This document shows, one piece after another, positions 31,250 through 43,339 of a stretch of 64,000 bases of DNA (position 1 is its first letter; every line of letters starts with the position of its first letter). A model generated the notes under the pieces. It saw nothing but the letters and a program-made list of their open reading frames with translations. It did no database searches and had not been told where the DNA came from. This DNA is from Pholiota molesta (taxonomy: Eukaryota; Basidiomycota; Agaricomycetes; Agaricales; Strophariaceae). Location of the stretch: positions 62,001 through 126,000 of the forward strand of contig JACGCK010000029.1 in NCBI GenBank assembly GCA_014925825.1, given 5' to 3'. Both the position numbers and the translations under genes were made by a program.

Positions 31250-34200
31250 TACACCACCTTGTATTTCTTTCACAGCACCCAATGCCACCCATCTTCGTCT
31301 AGGTTTTATCGGCCGAGTCATAATGAGTCTGCACCATACCAGACTCCCGTTGCGCCGCGGCGGGATCAATACAGTCAGATACAAGTCACTAGTCACTCCC
31401 ATTCATTTTATTTATCCCATTGTGCCCAAGAACTTTCTAATTGTAGTCTAGGCCATTGTGGGGTTGGGCGCCCTCTCTCAAGCTTTCACACCTACACTAT
31501 TAATTTAGAAATGCATACAGATATCTGTCAAGATGGATGATTGGTCGAATACCGTCTTCTCAATCGCCGGAGCATTCCCGCTCCTTGCGGTAGTGACTTC
31601 TCCGCCAGAAGGTCCGCAAATCTGTTATCCCAATTATGCCTACAAACAGCAAACCGCCGCGGTAGACTGACTAACGAGGTATTTATTCCAGCTTCTGACT
31701 TCTGGTCCTTTGACTCGCCGTGTGAGTATTCTGACAGGACAGCGTAGCAGAAGCATTTTCAACACGGGTCCGGAAGTAACCAGCATGCACCCCAGACACA
31801 TGCTCGGCGGGACCCAGGATAGGCAGTTCCCCGGACGCACCATATATGTTCTACGGCCTATATTTGCGCAACTGCCAACAAAGCTTCGGGCTCAGGCTAT
31901 AGATATCGATAGTATCAGCCAATAACAATAGTACGTTATTTTTGCGAGCTGCAATCCGATGTTTATCTGGATTTCCTGATGCGGCGCTAAGGATATGCAT
32001 CGTGTCCATGATCATCAGGTCATCTCTTAAATTAGTCAAAAGGTTTCGCTGGGATTGCACTTGGTGTGTATCGCTTTTGATAAGACCGTCAACGGGTTCT
32101 TCCTGAATTAATGGCCGTGGAATGCATAAATACTATTAGATGATGAATCCTTTACATCCCGATTACTAACATGGCTCATACGAGATGAATTCGTAACTTT
32201 TAGATCTGATTGATAAAGAAGATACCCCGACGAAGGAAATGGGTTCCCAGTTTCCCATTTCAAATTAATTAGGTGACCTTTTAGCTCATTTTTTTGTCTG
32301 TTTGGTAACGATTCTCGTAAGGGAGATTATCAGCAGTACTTCTAGGACAGCGAAGGATCCATTGTCAGTAATGTTGTGCCCACGAAATGCATCAATTGTG
32401 TCATGGAGCAACCCCTGTTTATTGTCCTCTGACTATCCCTTGACCTTCCCATAAAAGCTTGACATGAATCAAACAATGTCAGAAAGTGATGTAAGAGGCA
32501 GGTAGAATCTTGCCCACCATCCGGTCAAATGTTTTGAGTGAAGCGCCGACCGTAAATCTCGACATGCAAAATGATCCTCTTCAAACCACATGTTAGTTCG
32601 CAAAAAGCACCGGTCGCCATGGAATGGGGACTAATGAATTAGCGCCCATACGATTACTGTTCCCACCAAAGTCTAAGTCTCCTCTTGCATACCTACTCGA
32701 CCTTAGCGGCGCCGATTCCTTCATTTCACGGCCGCTCGCGGAGTCGTAACTGTCGAGGCAAAATTGTCAGTTAGCTCATGCATATACCAAGCATCGCAGC
32801 GGCTGGGCACAACCACAACACCGAGGTATCCAACCGCATGCAGGCCATATTGTGGCCTGCCAGCGTGTAAGACCTATTAAGCCCTGCCGCATGCATGAGG
32901 TCCAGGCCCCACCCCCTGCGTTGCCTGCACCTACCCAGACACCATTGAGTGGTCGTCGCTTCCATTCTTTCCATTTTCGTCCACCCGAACACAAGCTGCA
33001 CCGCCATCCCCAGCCACGCTGCTCGAGCAGAATGTATGTGCCAACTTCTAGACTCACCGAGCCAATCAAACCATACGCATTGCGTGTGCATTTTACGCTG
33101 GGGATGACATGCATGCATTATGTGCTCGTCACCCAATCATGCCTTTTTTTCCATCCAAAGAGATGATTTGTCACTTTCCGGTCCCCACATAAATCCGCAG
33201 ACATGCTTCATAACGTACACCTAGAGCTAAAATTGAAACCAAAATTCCCTAAAAGCTAGACAGTAATATACATTTCAGCGGCAACAGCAACCTGCATATC
33301 CCATGTCGCTGCACCCACAACAAGGAGTAAATACATGCATACGCGTACACACTTGGCTCGCCCAAAACGACCTTGATGGCAGCTGAATGGTCCTAACTCC
33401 ATTGACAAACGGATTCCCAAACATGTTCACAGGCCATGGGAACCCCCGATTTTACACACCAAATGGACGGGACTGAGATCCCGAGGCCCTAGCCTGATGG
33501 TTGCCGCACGTACGCAGCATCTGACGCGTATGATACACGCTGTTCCATGGCAAACGATACCTCCCTTCATTGCGATGGTATTCATCTCAGAGCTTCGTCA
33601 ACCGTCACAACAATCCAGTCTCCGCATACTAGAGATTGGAACATACCCCAACGGTGGATGTCGGTGTGGATATCGATGTCATATCAGATACCACAGTGGG
33701 ATGACCTGTAGGAAAGGTTGTATGGCGTAGATATTCTTATTATCGATGACTCGCTCGAAATAGAGCGTGTGATAGAAGTCATATACGGCGACGTTTGAGA
33801 GGGTATAACCTCTCAAATTGGGAGCCCCAGAATGTGACCCTGGGTATGTGACCCTCTTGGCTTCTAGCACGACTTCCAAGTCGCATTATTTAGGAGACAT
33901 TAAGGAAACTAGTCCGTTAGGTGGTCATTAGCCAGATAACATCAGCCTTGTATTACCATAGCCTATGTAAATCCATGCGAAAGATCACACCCTGAAACTG
34001 AACTGGTTAAACATCAAGTTTTCATCATTCTAAACTTGTCGTCCGCAAGGCCATTATCGGGCGCGGGGAAAAATATGTCGACGGTCGGAAGATGCGCGTG
34101 TAACTTTTTTCTTTTTTTGCAAAGGTGAATGTTTCTAAACTCCTCGAGGTGACTAAAAAAAATTATATTTCTGGTCTGCGAATAGATTTCAACCCGTGCG

Positions 34201-34866
34201 TAACTGCAGTCAATGATAGAGAATTTTGCAAGGCATAGACCGGTCAAGAAGCCACAAAACTATGCCTTTATAGTCCAAGATAGTTAGGAGCTACTGGCTT
34301 TGAAATGAAATTTCAGGTGTTAGTAATAGACGGGTTTGGTGTCGATTGGAAAGCTACCCGCTTATAACATTGAATAACACTGAGCGTTCTAGGATCGAGA
34401 AGTAGGATCGAATTTGTGGCGAATCAATATTCTATATATGCATTACTTCCTTACTCAGTTATGAACCTACATCTCAAATGAAAGGTGCAGACATGAGGTG
34501 TCCTCTTCGTCCACCTGCATTCGAATTTAAATTATATTTACCAAAGCCTTTAGAAACAAATAAACATACTTAGCGCACGGTCCTTAAAGCGTCCGAGTAC
34601 TCGAATCCGTCCCATCGCTTCAGCAGCAGATGGTCGTGTCAATGTCCTTAATCTTGGGTAAATATATAGGCGTTCAGATCCTTGATTCTGGATGGCATAC
34701 ATATAACTCCGAAAAGGAATCTCTAAATCGTAGGCATATATACAGCGCTCATCAAAATGATGAAAAAACCTGCCACCGCCAATAAACCATGCTGTCACGG
34801 ATTGCCCAGGCATCACTTTCCTGAGCGCTATCTCGGCGCTTTACTCTGTCCTACACATCCCACAAC
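31250..34866. other. 3.6 kb gene-poor region
   Basis: No coding frame with domain, exon chain or repeat structure was recognised on either strand. Small features: an imperfect direct repeat of TATGTGACCCT near 33830-33855 and a short hairpin at 33794-33817 (TTTGAGAGG, GTATAA, CCTCTCAAA). Could hold promoters, a non-coding transcript or decayed transposon sequence. Confidence 0.35.
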
Positions 34867-37800
34867 CTACATGACCATCCTCTGGCTCTCCGCATACGGG
34901 GTGTTCGGCATCGCGGGGCTGAAGCACGGATACGCCGCCGTGCCCGCCTCCCCGTACTCCTCCTTCAGCCGGCGCCACACGGCCTTGAACGTCGACACCG
35001 ACCCCTTCTCGTGCACCACCGCGAGCGCACACGCGCACCCCGGCGGGAACTCCCATCTGGCCAGCACCGACGGGCTGGGCAGCGCCGCCGCGTGCGCGGA
35101 CGCGCCCCGCCCCAGGAGGATGCTCGTGCGCGTGCGCGCGGCGGCGTTCGCGGGGTTCGGCGTGGCCAGCAGGCCCGCGTTCGCGGGCGGCGGCGCGGCC
35201 AGGAAATGCGGGCTCTCCTCGCTGATGGGCGTGCCCGCGACCGGCGACGGCTCAGAGGGCCCACCACCCGGGCTGGCTCTGAACTCGACCCTGAAGCGGA
35301 CGGATTTCATCGAGGCACCCGTCGCTGGATCCACAATGGGCTGGTCGATCCGGCAGAAGATTATTTCTGCCTGCTCCTGTGGGTAGTATTCACCGGTGGG
35401 TGTGTTGGCCAGGGTGATGCCAGCGTTCTCCAGCAGCCTCGCGACGTTGGCGCGAGTGTGAGTTATGTCATCGTTCGAGTAAAGAACACCGCCGTGGCCG
35501 TTGGAGTGCTTCCAATTGAATAAATTCGAGAACCAACCTTTGAATTCTCCAACAACGGGAGAGGCCAAAATTCTATTAGCGCTCGAAGGAGGGTGATGCA
35601 GAGGAGATGCAAGGGCAATCGGGGAACCCAAAATCCCGAAAGCGGATCGCTTCTGGAAAGATGGTAACTCCAATGGAGGCGCTATAATATAGTTCTGTTG
35701 CTTAGCAGAAATCCACCGAACAAAGTAACGGACTTACGTCTTCCCTTCTTCTCCTTTTCCTTTCTCGATTTGGTAGGCGATAGCGTAGTGGCCCCAGCAT
35801 TGCCGCCGCCCGCATCCCGATTCGCACCTACGCCGACACCAAGCCCCACATATCCAGACCGGTCCGGATCCGCGTTGACATGGCTCCAACTGTCCTCGTC
35901 CATAGCCTCGTTCTCCTTGTCCTCCTGCACTTTCGGGTGGTGATGGCCGCCATGGTAGTGCGGCGCCACGGCCTTCGCCCCCTCCTTGCTCTCCCCGTGC
36001 CCGGGCACCGACGGCGCCTGTGTGACGGAATGCACGAGATCGTTCACCTTCTGCGTGATGTCGTTCATCGTGCGCTGGATCTGCGGGTTCTCCATCCGCG
36101 GCGCCGTCAGGAGGGGCAGCTCCAAAGAGCCGACGGAGACCATGTCGGCGCCTGGTTCGGCGACACAGACATGATGGGGCTCAGCGGCTGGCGCGCGATA
36201 GGCGGCGGCGGCGGAGGAGTAGCGTCACCAGCCGCGGGGGGAGACGCCGACAAGGCGCTCGCAAACACGGCCCGCTTCTCCGTGTCACTGAATGCGAGGG
36301 CGGGGACGGCGGAGGATCGGGGCCTGTGCGAGGAGCCCGAGGTTATCCGCGCCTGGAGCTGCTGCAATGCTGCGAGAACCCCATGGCGCCGGTGTATTCG
36401 TTCTCTCGGCCCTCGATGGTCGAGTACGTGTGTCCGCGACGCGGGGCAAGGGGCGAGGCCCGCCGCGTCCCACTCCAAGAGACAGTTTCGCCCGAGCACT
36501 GACAGCAGGTGTAGCACTAGAAGTAGCGACAGGTTTCTCGAAGACCGCAATGTTCTCAGGCTCGCCAGCTTTAGAAACAGGCCGCGTTCCAGTCGAAGTC
36601 TCGGCCATTCACAGGGCGGTAAGGAACCGTCAGTGATCGTCCTTTTACGCCCCGAGATCCCAGGCGGAGGACCCGAAGAGAGATTCGACGAATACGAAGG
36701 CGCAGCCGTAGACACAGTCGCCGAGGAAGCCCGAGCAGCGGAGAAAACAGGGTGCGTCCTAGGGACCTCGTATTTCTTCAGCCCACTCGAGCTCTCGAGC
36801 TCCCATCCGAGATTGAATTTCAGGTCTCCAGGTCATCATCGTCGAGCCAGCAGTGGAAGCGCGGCGCATTTCGTACTGTGCGTCCTTCGTCCTGTTCCTG
36901 TACGATTCCTCGCGGTACTTACCGAGCAGGAAATAAAATGCCTTAGCATGAATGCCTTGCCCGGCGGGAGCGCAGAGGTCGCGCTGGATAGAATTTCCCT
37001 CAGGATCAGTGTGTCGGCCCCAGATGATGCGCAAAGAGGAGAAAAGCTCTGGGTCGATCAGGTCAGGGGACATTATAGGCCGGCCGAGAATAGTGGGTGA
37101 AGGCGGAAGAGGAGGAGCCAGAAGAGTGTAAGTCGATCCATCGGAAGCAGAGAAAGGAATATTAGGTTGTGCGACGAGCCAAGGGTGTGAGAGAATCTCT
37201 GGGATCTAGAAAATGTTGGATTTCGCAATGGTAATGAGCAAGTCAAAGACATACCGTTATTCTCTGCTTCACGTCGACAATTAGCATTTTGCTCAGGAGG
37301 TCTTTCGCGAGAGGGTCAATCCAAGTAGGCATTTCATACTTCCCGCTTTTAACTTTAGACAGCAGAGTCCGAACATTTTTGTCGTCGAAAGGAAGCCGAC
37401 CAGTGAGTAAAGCATAGAGAATAACGCCACAGCTCCAGATGTCGGTAGCATTCCCTTCGTACTTTTCCCCATTGACAATTTCTGGACTCGCGTAGTGCGG
37501 CGATCCACAGCTGGTCTCCAGTTGTAAAGAAGGAGGAGCGAAGGCAGCCATACCCCAATCCGCGATTTTGAGCTGAGGGGGAGAAAGGGACGCAATGAGG
37601 ATGTTCTCTGGTTTGAGATCCCGGTGTATGATGGAGAACGTATGAGCGTAATTCAGTCCGTATACGATCTGCCTGAAGTATATGAGAGCCTCGTTAGGCG
37701 GTAGCCTGCCTCTGTTGACCAAGAAATCGAAGAGTTCGCCGCCCTCAACATACTCGAGCACCAAAAGAGTTCTTTGTCACCCTCATAGACATCGTAGATC

Positions 37801-38168
37801 CGCATGATATTGGGGTGGTTCATGAGCTTCATCATAGTAATCTCCCTGTCGATCCCAAGACGTTGTTTGTCCGACTTGGCCTGCTGAGTGGCGAGAGAAG
37901 CGCGAGAATTGACGAGTGGCGCAATAGGCAGAATTTTGACGGCGGCGAGCTGACCCGTCCGACGATGCTTGGCGATTTTGACCCGCCCTGACGCGCCTTT
38001 GCCCACACACTCCCCGAGAATCCATGGTCCAATGCACTTGGGATCCGTAGGCAAGTCGAAAGCGGCTGCACCACCCGCGGCGGCCTTCTCCTTGGCCCAG
38101 CGAGTTCCAAGAGGGGCCGTGTACTTGATTGGGGGTGCGCGAGGCGGGCTGTCGGAGACGGACTGCAT
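34867..38168 (-). CDS. Ser/Thr kinase, NIM1/Gin4/Cdr2-like
   Basis: Starts MQSVSDSPPRAPPIKY at 38168. The kinase domain has the Gly loop GKGASGRV, AVKILP, catalytic HRDLKPEN, a DWG in place of DFG (KIADWGMA) and the activation segment SCGSPHYASPE. An intron at 37206-37254 leads to ILSHPWLVAQPN and FSSLRIIWGRH, then FYFLLGKYREES, characteristic of septin-ring kinases of the Gin4/Hsl1 group. Long disordered regions follow, then a last exon 34867-35681 ending in a KA1-like membrane-binding segment (VSTFKAVWRRLKEEYG). The frame is lost once in the kinase domain at AAAA 37763-37766 (ELF|LVLEYVEGG) and at least three more times between 36120 and 36620, in GC-rich low-complexity DNA. In yeasts such kinases couple morphogenesis to mitotic entry. 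Confidence 0.85.
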
Positions 38169-38362
38169 TATAGAAGGTGAATATAGTATGATTAATAGAA
38201 GATAGGATGTTCGTGGGGTGTGCGCGACCAGCGGGCAGGAATAAAGAAGGTTGAAATGTGTTAACCACCACCCAACCATCTTATCAGGGGCCGTGACCGT
38301 GACAAATCACACAGGTGACAAAATGTTGCTCTTCCGAGTCGCCCGTCTGTCGACAACGGGCC

Positions 38363-41141
38363 ATGTCCCTTCCACCCAGGCCCCTCCTACGGTCGCGGTG
38401 GGCATGGGCAGCACGCGAACACATCCAAAAGCACCTCAAACTATCGCCAAATTCTCGCCACTTCTCATCGTCGACTCCTCAACATGCCGCCACGATTTCG
38501 TTTCGACGTGCACATTCCTTTGCCGACATGGACGCTCCTGTAACGCCAGCTAGGGCATTTCCTATCGACATTATTGACCACCAGGTGGCCGTACGAGAGT
38601 TCTATGCTTCCATAGCAGCTGGAGAATCCGAGAAAGCCAGGCAGGTCCTCTTCGACTTGGTGGACCGTCACACCCCGGATAGCAACTTGGACGTCTTCCG
38701 GCAATTGCGATCCATTGTCCTGCACTCTGACAAACCCGATATCAACATCCTTCTGGCACTCGGCCTTTCTTTGGCTTCGAAGGGCTATGCCGACTTTGTC
38801 AAGGACGAAATTGCACCAGCCGTCGAGGAACTCGGGACTGCTCAAGTGTTCTCTAAATTCCAAGCCGTCCTCGAAAAGCTAAAGGACACCATAAAGAAGC
38901 CAAAGGCGACCCCTCAGGTATTTGAAGAAGCCTCAGATGACTATGCGGATGTTCTATCTAGATTTCCTCTCCCTCCACCTTCCGTCATGGAGCTCATCCA
39001 GCAACAACTATCACCTCTGCTCCCCGACCAAACCACGAAAGGCCAGTCCATATTCGAGGAAGAGACTGGCGAATACTCCTTGCATGCTCTTTCCCCCAGC
39101 AAAGTGTACACTAGAAATCGTTCTGCGAGTGTCTTACTCGACTTGGTGATGGATCGGCGTTTCGAAGAAGCATACTCCCTTCTCAAAGAAATGGAGAACG
39201 TCAAGACCCCCATTCCGCCCTCACACCTGTACGAAGTCGCGGCCCTAGACGTCCTCCGCAATGAAGCCTTGTCCGCTGAAAATAGGGCAGACCGATTCAC
39301 ACAATGGTTCTCTCTCATTCCCCCGATCCACGCCGCCAACCCTCCGCGGGATTTCGCTGAAGTACGCTATCGAATACAACAATCCACAACCTTACATCTC
39401 ACGGTGATGCGGCGATGCGCTCTGATACTAGCCTCTAAAGGTTATACGAATAAATTCCTGAGACAGTTCATTCCCACCATCTTCTTTTATAACCCCCCGG
39501 AGAATTTCATGAAGTTCATCCTCGACCTCGAGCGGCGCACCTTGAACTATTGGCTAGAGCGCGATCCCCTGAATGCCCTTGAACGAGCTAGATATACATC
39601 GGAGAATATCCGAGGTGTGGCGGTATGTTCCATGACCTACGGAGGGCATATCGACGGGGCGATGAACTTGATAAACAACCCCAAGATCAACAATGGCGTA
39701 ACATTTCCAGTCCATGTATATGACATATTGCTCAAGAGGTTGAAAACTTTTCCTCGGAAATCTCGATACAGGTCTTTCATCCCTGTCGTCACGCGTCACC
39801 GTGCTGAAAGACTAGCGGCCGACGAAGCGCGAGGCAGGGTCCCTCGATCATTTTTCCAATCTACCATCCTTGCAAGTACGGTTGACTCCCTCTCCCCGCC
39901 AGCAGACCGAACAGACCTTCCTGCGATGCTACGATACCTGCGCAAAGCCATCTTCCTTGACGACCCGCATCGCATTCTCCCATCGATTTTGACCGACTTC
40001 ATCGAGGCGTATTCACTGACGGGCAGAACATCTGCACTCCGGCAGCTTCTTGATAAAGCGCTTGACAGAAGCCACAAAGCCACCAAGCTCTTTCTTTTCG
40101 CGGAAATGCGCTATTACCGACAACGTCAACAGTTCGACCTCCTCATCAAAACCTTCGTGCAGCATTTCTATGTCGCCGGTGTACCGCGAGAGGAAGTGCA
40201 GCGGTGGTACGACAAGATAACGAGAAACAACCTGAAGGGGCAAGACGACAGCCTGACGAGGCTGACGGAACTCCATCCGCACACCCTCCTGAGGGAAGGC
40301 AAACTCTGGCCGGACCTCGAGCAGTGCCACCTCGTCTGGGAGGCGCTCGTCATCAAGGCTCAAAGAAACCCAGCCGCGCTCATGACCCTCTACAAAAAAT
40401 TCGTCCACTACGCGAAGCACGCCGAAGACCCCACCGCGCACCCGGCCCACGCCGCCATCGCGCCCCTGCCCATGCCCACGCGCTTCGGGCGCGCCGTGTC
40501 CGGGCCCGCCTTCCACGCCTTCATGCAGCACATGCTCCCGCTGTTCGGGCCCGACTTCGGGCACACCATCCTCGCGGATATGTGGGCCTCGACCTCTGGC
40601 CTGGGGTGTACCACTACGGCACGCTCGCGCGGCACCACGCCGAGCGCGGGCACCTGCCGCAGGTGTTCGCCATCATCGACAAGCTGGAGAGCGGGCGCGT
40701 GCTGGAGGACCGGCGCCCCCGCGGCCGGCGCAGGAGGCGGCGGCGGCGGAGGAGCGGGACGTGCAGCTGGTGCGGCCGCCGTCCGAGGCGGATGGGCCGG
40801 TGCCGCTGTTCATGCAGCCCGATGCGCCGTTCTACATCAACATCATGCAGGGGCTGCTTTATTCGATGAATGCGGACGCCGCTGAGGAGGTGTATCGGCG
40901 GCTGCAGAAGCGGTGCCCGTGCCGGCCTGGACGTATGCGCCTCTGGATCGTGCGCTGAAGAAGCTCGCGGATTTGAAGGTGCTTTTGGCCGCAAGGGCTC
41001 CTGCTCAGAGTGCACCCAAACCTGTATGCTGTCTATCTCTTTCATGCTTTATGCACAGTCTGATTTGTTATCTAGATCAACGCTCTGTGGAGTAAACCTC
41101 TTGTCATGGTTGATCAGGAGGTTTCTCAGCGTCGAAGATAG
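38363..41141 (+). CDS. mitochondrial PPR-like helical-repeat protein
   Basis: Long frame from an ATG at 38363 (MSLPPRPLLRSRW) with an Arg/Ser-rich, acid-free leader ending RHFSSSTPQ, a typical matrix-targeting sequence. About 850 residues of helical repeats follow (FYASIAAGESEKARQVLFDL; LDLVMDRRFEEAYSLLKEM), resembling fungal pentatricopeptide proteins that bind mitochondrial RNA. The last exon, 41076-41141, after an intron at 41024-41075, encodes INALWSKPLVMVDQEVSQRR. Three one-base frame changes lie near the end: about 40582 (before GLDLWPGVYHYGT), about 40740, and 40912 (before VPVPAWTYAPL). All are in G-rich DNA and the flanking peptides stay coherent. The 5' start could also be at 38322 in another frame. 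Confidence 0.7.
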
Positions 41142-41469
41142 CGGTGATTGCCTGAAGGTGAATTTCATATGCAAACGCCTATCTGGTCGTCAATCTACGA
41201 TTGAATAGAATATATAGACCTACAGCTCACGTCATGAGTGCGGCGCTAATCTCTCCAGTACCCAAATACGACATATACGCTCTCGGCGCTAAGGAATCAG
41301 TGATTACGACTACATCAACTTGCTCCACAGCCAATTGATACTGCGCCTCCATCGTGACGGTTTCCGAGCCCCAAAACGTCTTTGTGTCTCGAAAAAGTCA
41401 AAACCATATTCATTGAACCAAATGATACCGACACTCAACGATCCCTACGTAATAAATTTATACCTCGAG

Positions 41470-42680
41470 CTAATACCACTTTTCGAATATGGCGATGTCA
41501 TCCACATACATGGCATGGTTATAGGAAATTCCATCCTGCAACACGAACGTATCTGCTGGACCTCCCTGCGAGACGACCTCTGCCTGAATATTGAGGAAGT
41601 TTAAGTTATTGGAAGGCCCGGATTGCACAACATTAACCGCCGGAGCGCCGTTCCAGAGCGCAGACATCAACGGCCCGTTGAAGCTTGCAGGGGGCGGGGA
41701 GTAGTCGCTCAGCGTGTAGAAGAACGATATCACATATGTCTTGCCCACGACGCCGTTCATGTTCAGCGTGTATGTCAATGTGGAACCAATGTATGAGAAG
41801 GGGCTGGGATCAGCGACTGGTGAGAAGAAGAAGAACGCAGACGAGGTGCCGCTGTGCGCTGGGAAGTTGTCGACGAGGATGAAATCCGTATTCGGCTGCG
41901 GGATATCGCGGGTCCAGAAAGCGCTCGGCACGAAAGGGCATCCGCGGACGCAGGTGTAGTCTTGGAAGGAACCGTCTTGGATCAAGCTGACACGGCTTAG
42001 CCACGCGAGTTTGTGACTTGGACGTTGGTCTGCCCGGTGTTGGTTGCGGTAGAGCTGTCGGTGACCGTGTTGTACTGGATAGATAGGCATGAAGAATCAG
42101 CGATGATACAACCTGTGAGGCTCCTCATCACTAACCATACTACAGACGTCGTCGTCGCGGTACCGTTGACTACGGCGGTCCAAATTTGAAATAGATACAG
42201 GACCACTGGTCGCGTCGTACCCGCGCGTGTTACAAGCGGCGGCGCAACCAGCTACATCATAGGTCGGAAGGAACGAAGCCCATATACTATGGTAACACAG
42301 AAGCGTTTAGTTATGCATTATAACTCGCAGCATAGATTACTCACTCCATTCGCATTGTTGGCCCCATTGTAGGACCAAAGGTCAGCTCGAAGAAATTAGG
42401 CACTGGAGGCGAGGCCTGTCTGGCTTCGTTGTCTCTTGGGGTTTTCGGCGAGGCGCCTTTATGTTTTATAACATCGGAAAAAATGGAATTAAATCCGTTG
42501 GATTTCTAGCGGGTCTGGCGGGTCGGTTGAAGCCTTTAGGAACACCAGTCGCTGTTATATTAGACGCTGCAATATTATTCCATGTCAGTTGTCCCAGGTC
42601 TATTTGAAAGGTAATTGACGCACCAGCATGGGCAAATGTTGCGAATATGAGTCCGGTGGCTAAGTGACAGAGTACCGCAT
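41470..42680 (-). CDS. secreted protein of unknown function
   Basis: The ATG at 42680 gives MRYSVT, which continues as LATGLIFATFAHA only if one base is added at TT 42661, forming a clean signal peptide. Later segments on the same strand read DLWSYNGANNANG, SFLPTYDVAGCAAACNTRG, FQIWTAVVNGTATTTS and the 3' exon LIQDGSFQDYTCVRGCPF, then LVDNFPAHSGTSSAFFFFS and VDDIAIFEKWY. The Cys pattern and Thr/Asn-rich repeats fit an extracellular basidiomycete protein; I cannot name a family with confidence. Several introns and at least three frame breaks leave the exact structure uncertain. Confidence 0.55.
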
Positions 42681-42980
42681 GTACGATGGAAAAAATGGAA
42701 GGTAAGACTGAGTCTGTCAATGTACGTTGCTGCTCAAGGCCATTTATACCTCAGATTTTCAAGAAAACCATAACAAGACCAATACCCCGAGCTAAATCAA
42801 TATTAATATTAAGGACCGTCTAACTTCGGATAATTAGCAGCTCACATGTCAAGCGCTTAGAAGTTGGACAGATGCCCCGCGAAGTATGGACAGGTTCCTG
42901 AGAAAGATATGTACGGCATTGCACACCGTCCAGGCTATGCAATCATGCAAATGGCGCTGGCCTATGTATGCCATAGCCTT

Positions 42981-43330
42981 ATAATACTAACACGGCGGAC
43001 ATTCAACTGTCAGGTCGTGCCGTCGCTTGCGCTGTCAGGTTATTGCAAGGTTATTGTTAGGTTGGTGTTAGGTACTGAGCGAGGATGGAATTCTAGTCAC
43101 AGTATTTGGTCACTTACTTAAATATATAGATAACAAAAATGATACTAAGGATTCAATAAAGCCATACTGACCCGAAAAAGATAATTAATAACAGAACGGG
43201 AAATACTGTGACCGGAATTCCATCCTCGCTCAGTACCTAACACCAACCTAACAATAACCTTGCAATAACCTGACAGCGCAAGCGACGGCACGACCTGACA
43301 GTTGAATGTCCGCGTGTAAGTTAGTATCAT
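42981..43330. mobile_element. short fold-back (MITE-like) inverted repeat
   Basis: Arms 42981-43107 and 43201-43330 are reverse complements, differing by about two bases over a core of more than 100 (GCGGACATTCAACTG to GGATGGAATTC), with a 93-base AT-rich spacer. No protein is encoded. The arms extend outward through ATACTAAC and GTTAGTAT. No clear target duplication. Confidence 0.8.
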
Positions 43331-43339
43331 AAAAAAGCT

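Noticed and set aside
32771..33166. Overlapping frames on both strands at 32.8-33.2 kb
   Set aside because: They shadow one another, are Cys/Trp/His-rich without pattern, and have no conserved motif.
35880..37100. 406-codon plus-strand frame opposite the kinase
   Set aside because: Antisense shadow of the GC-rich disordered part of the kinase.
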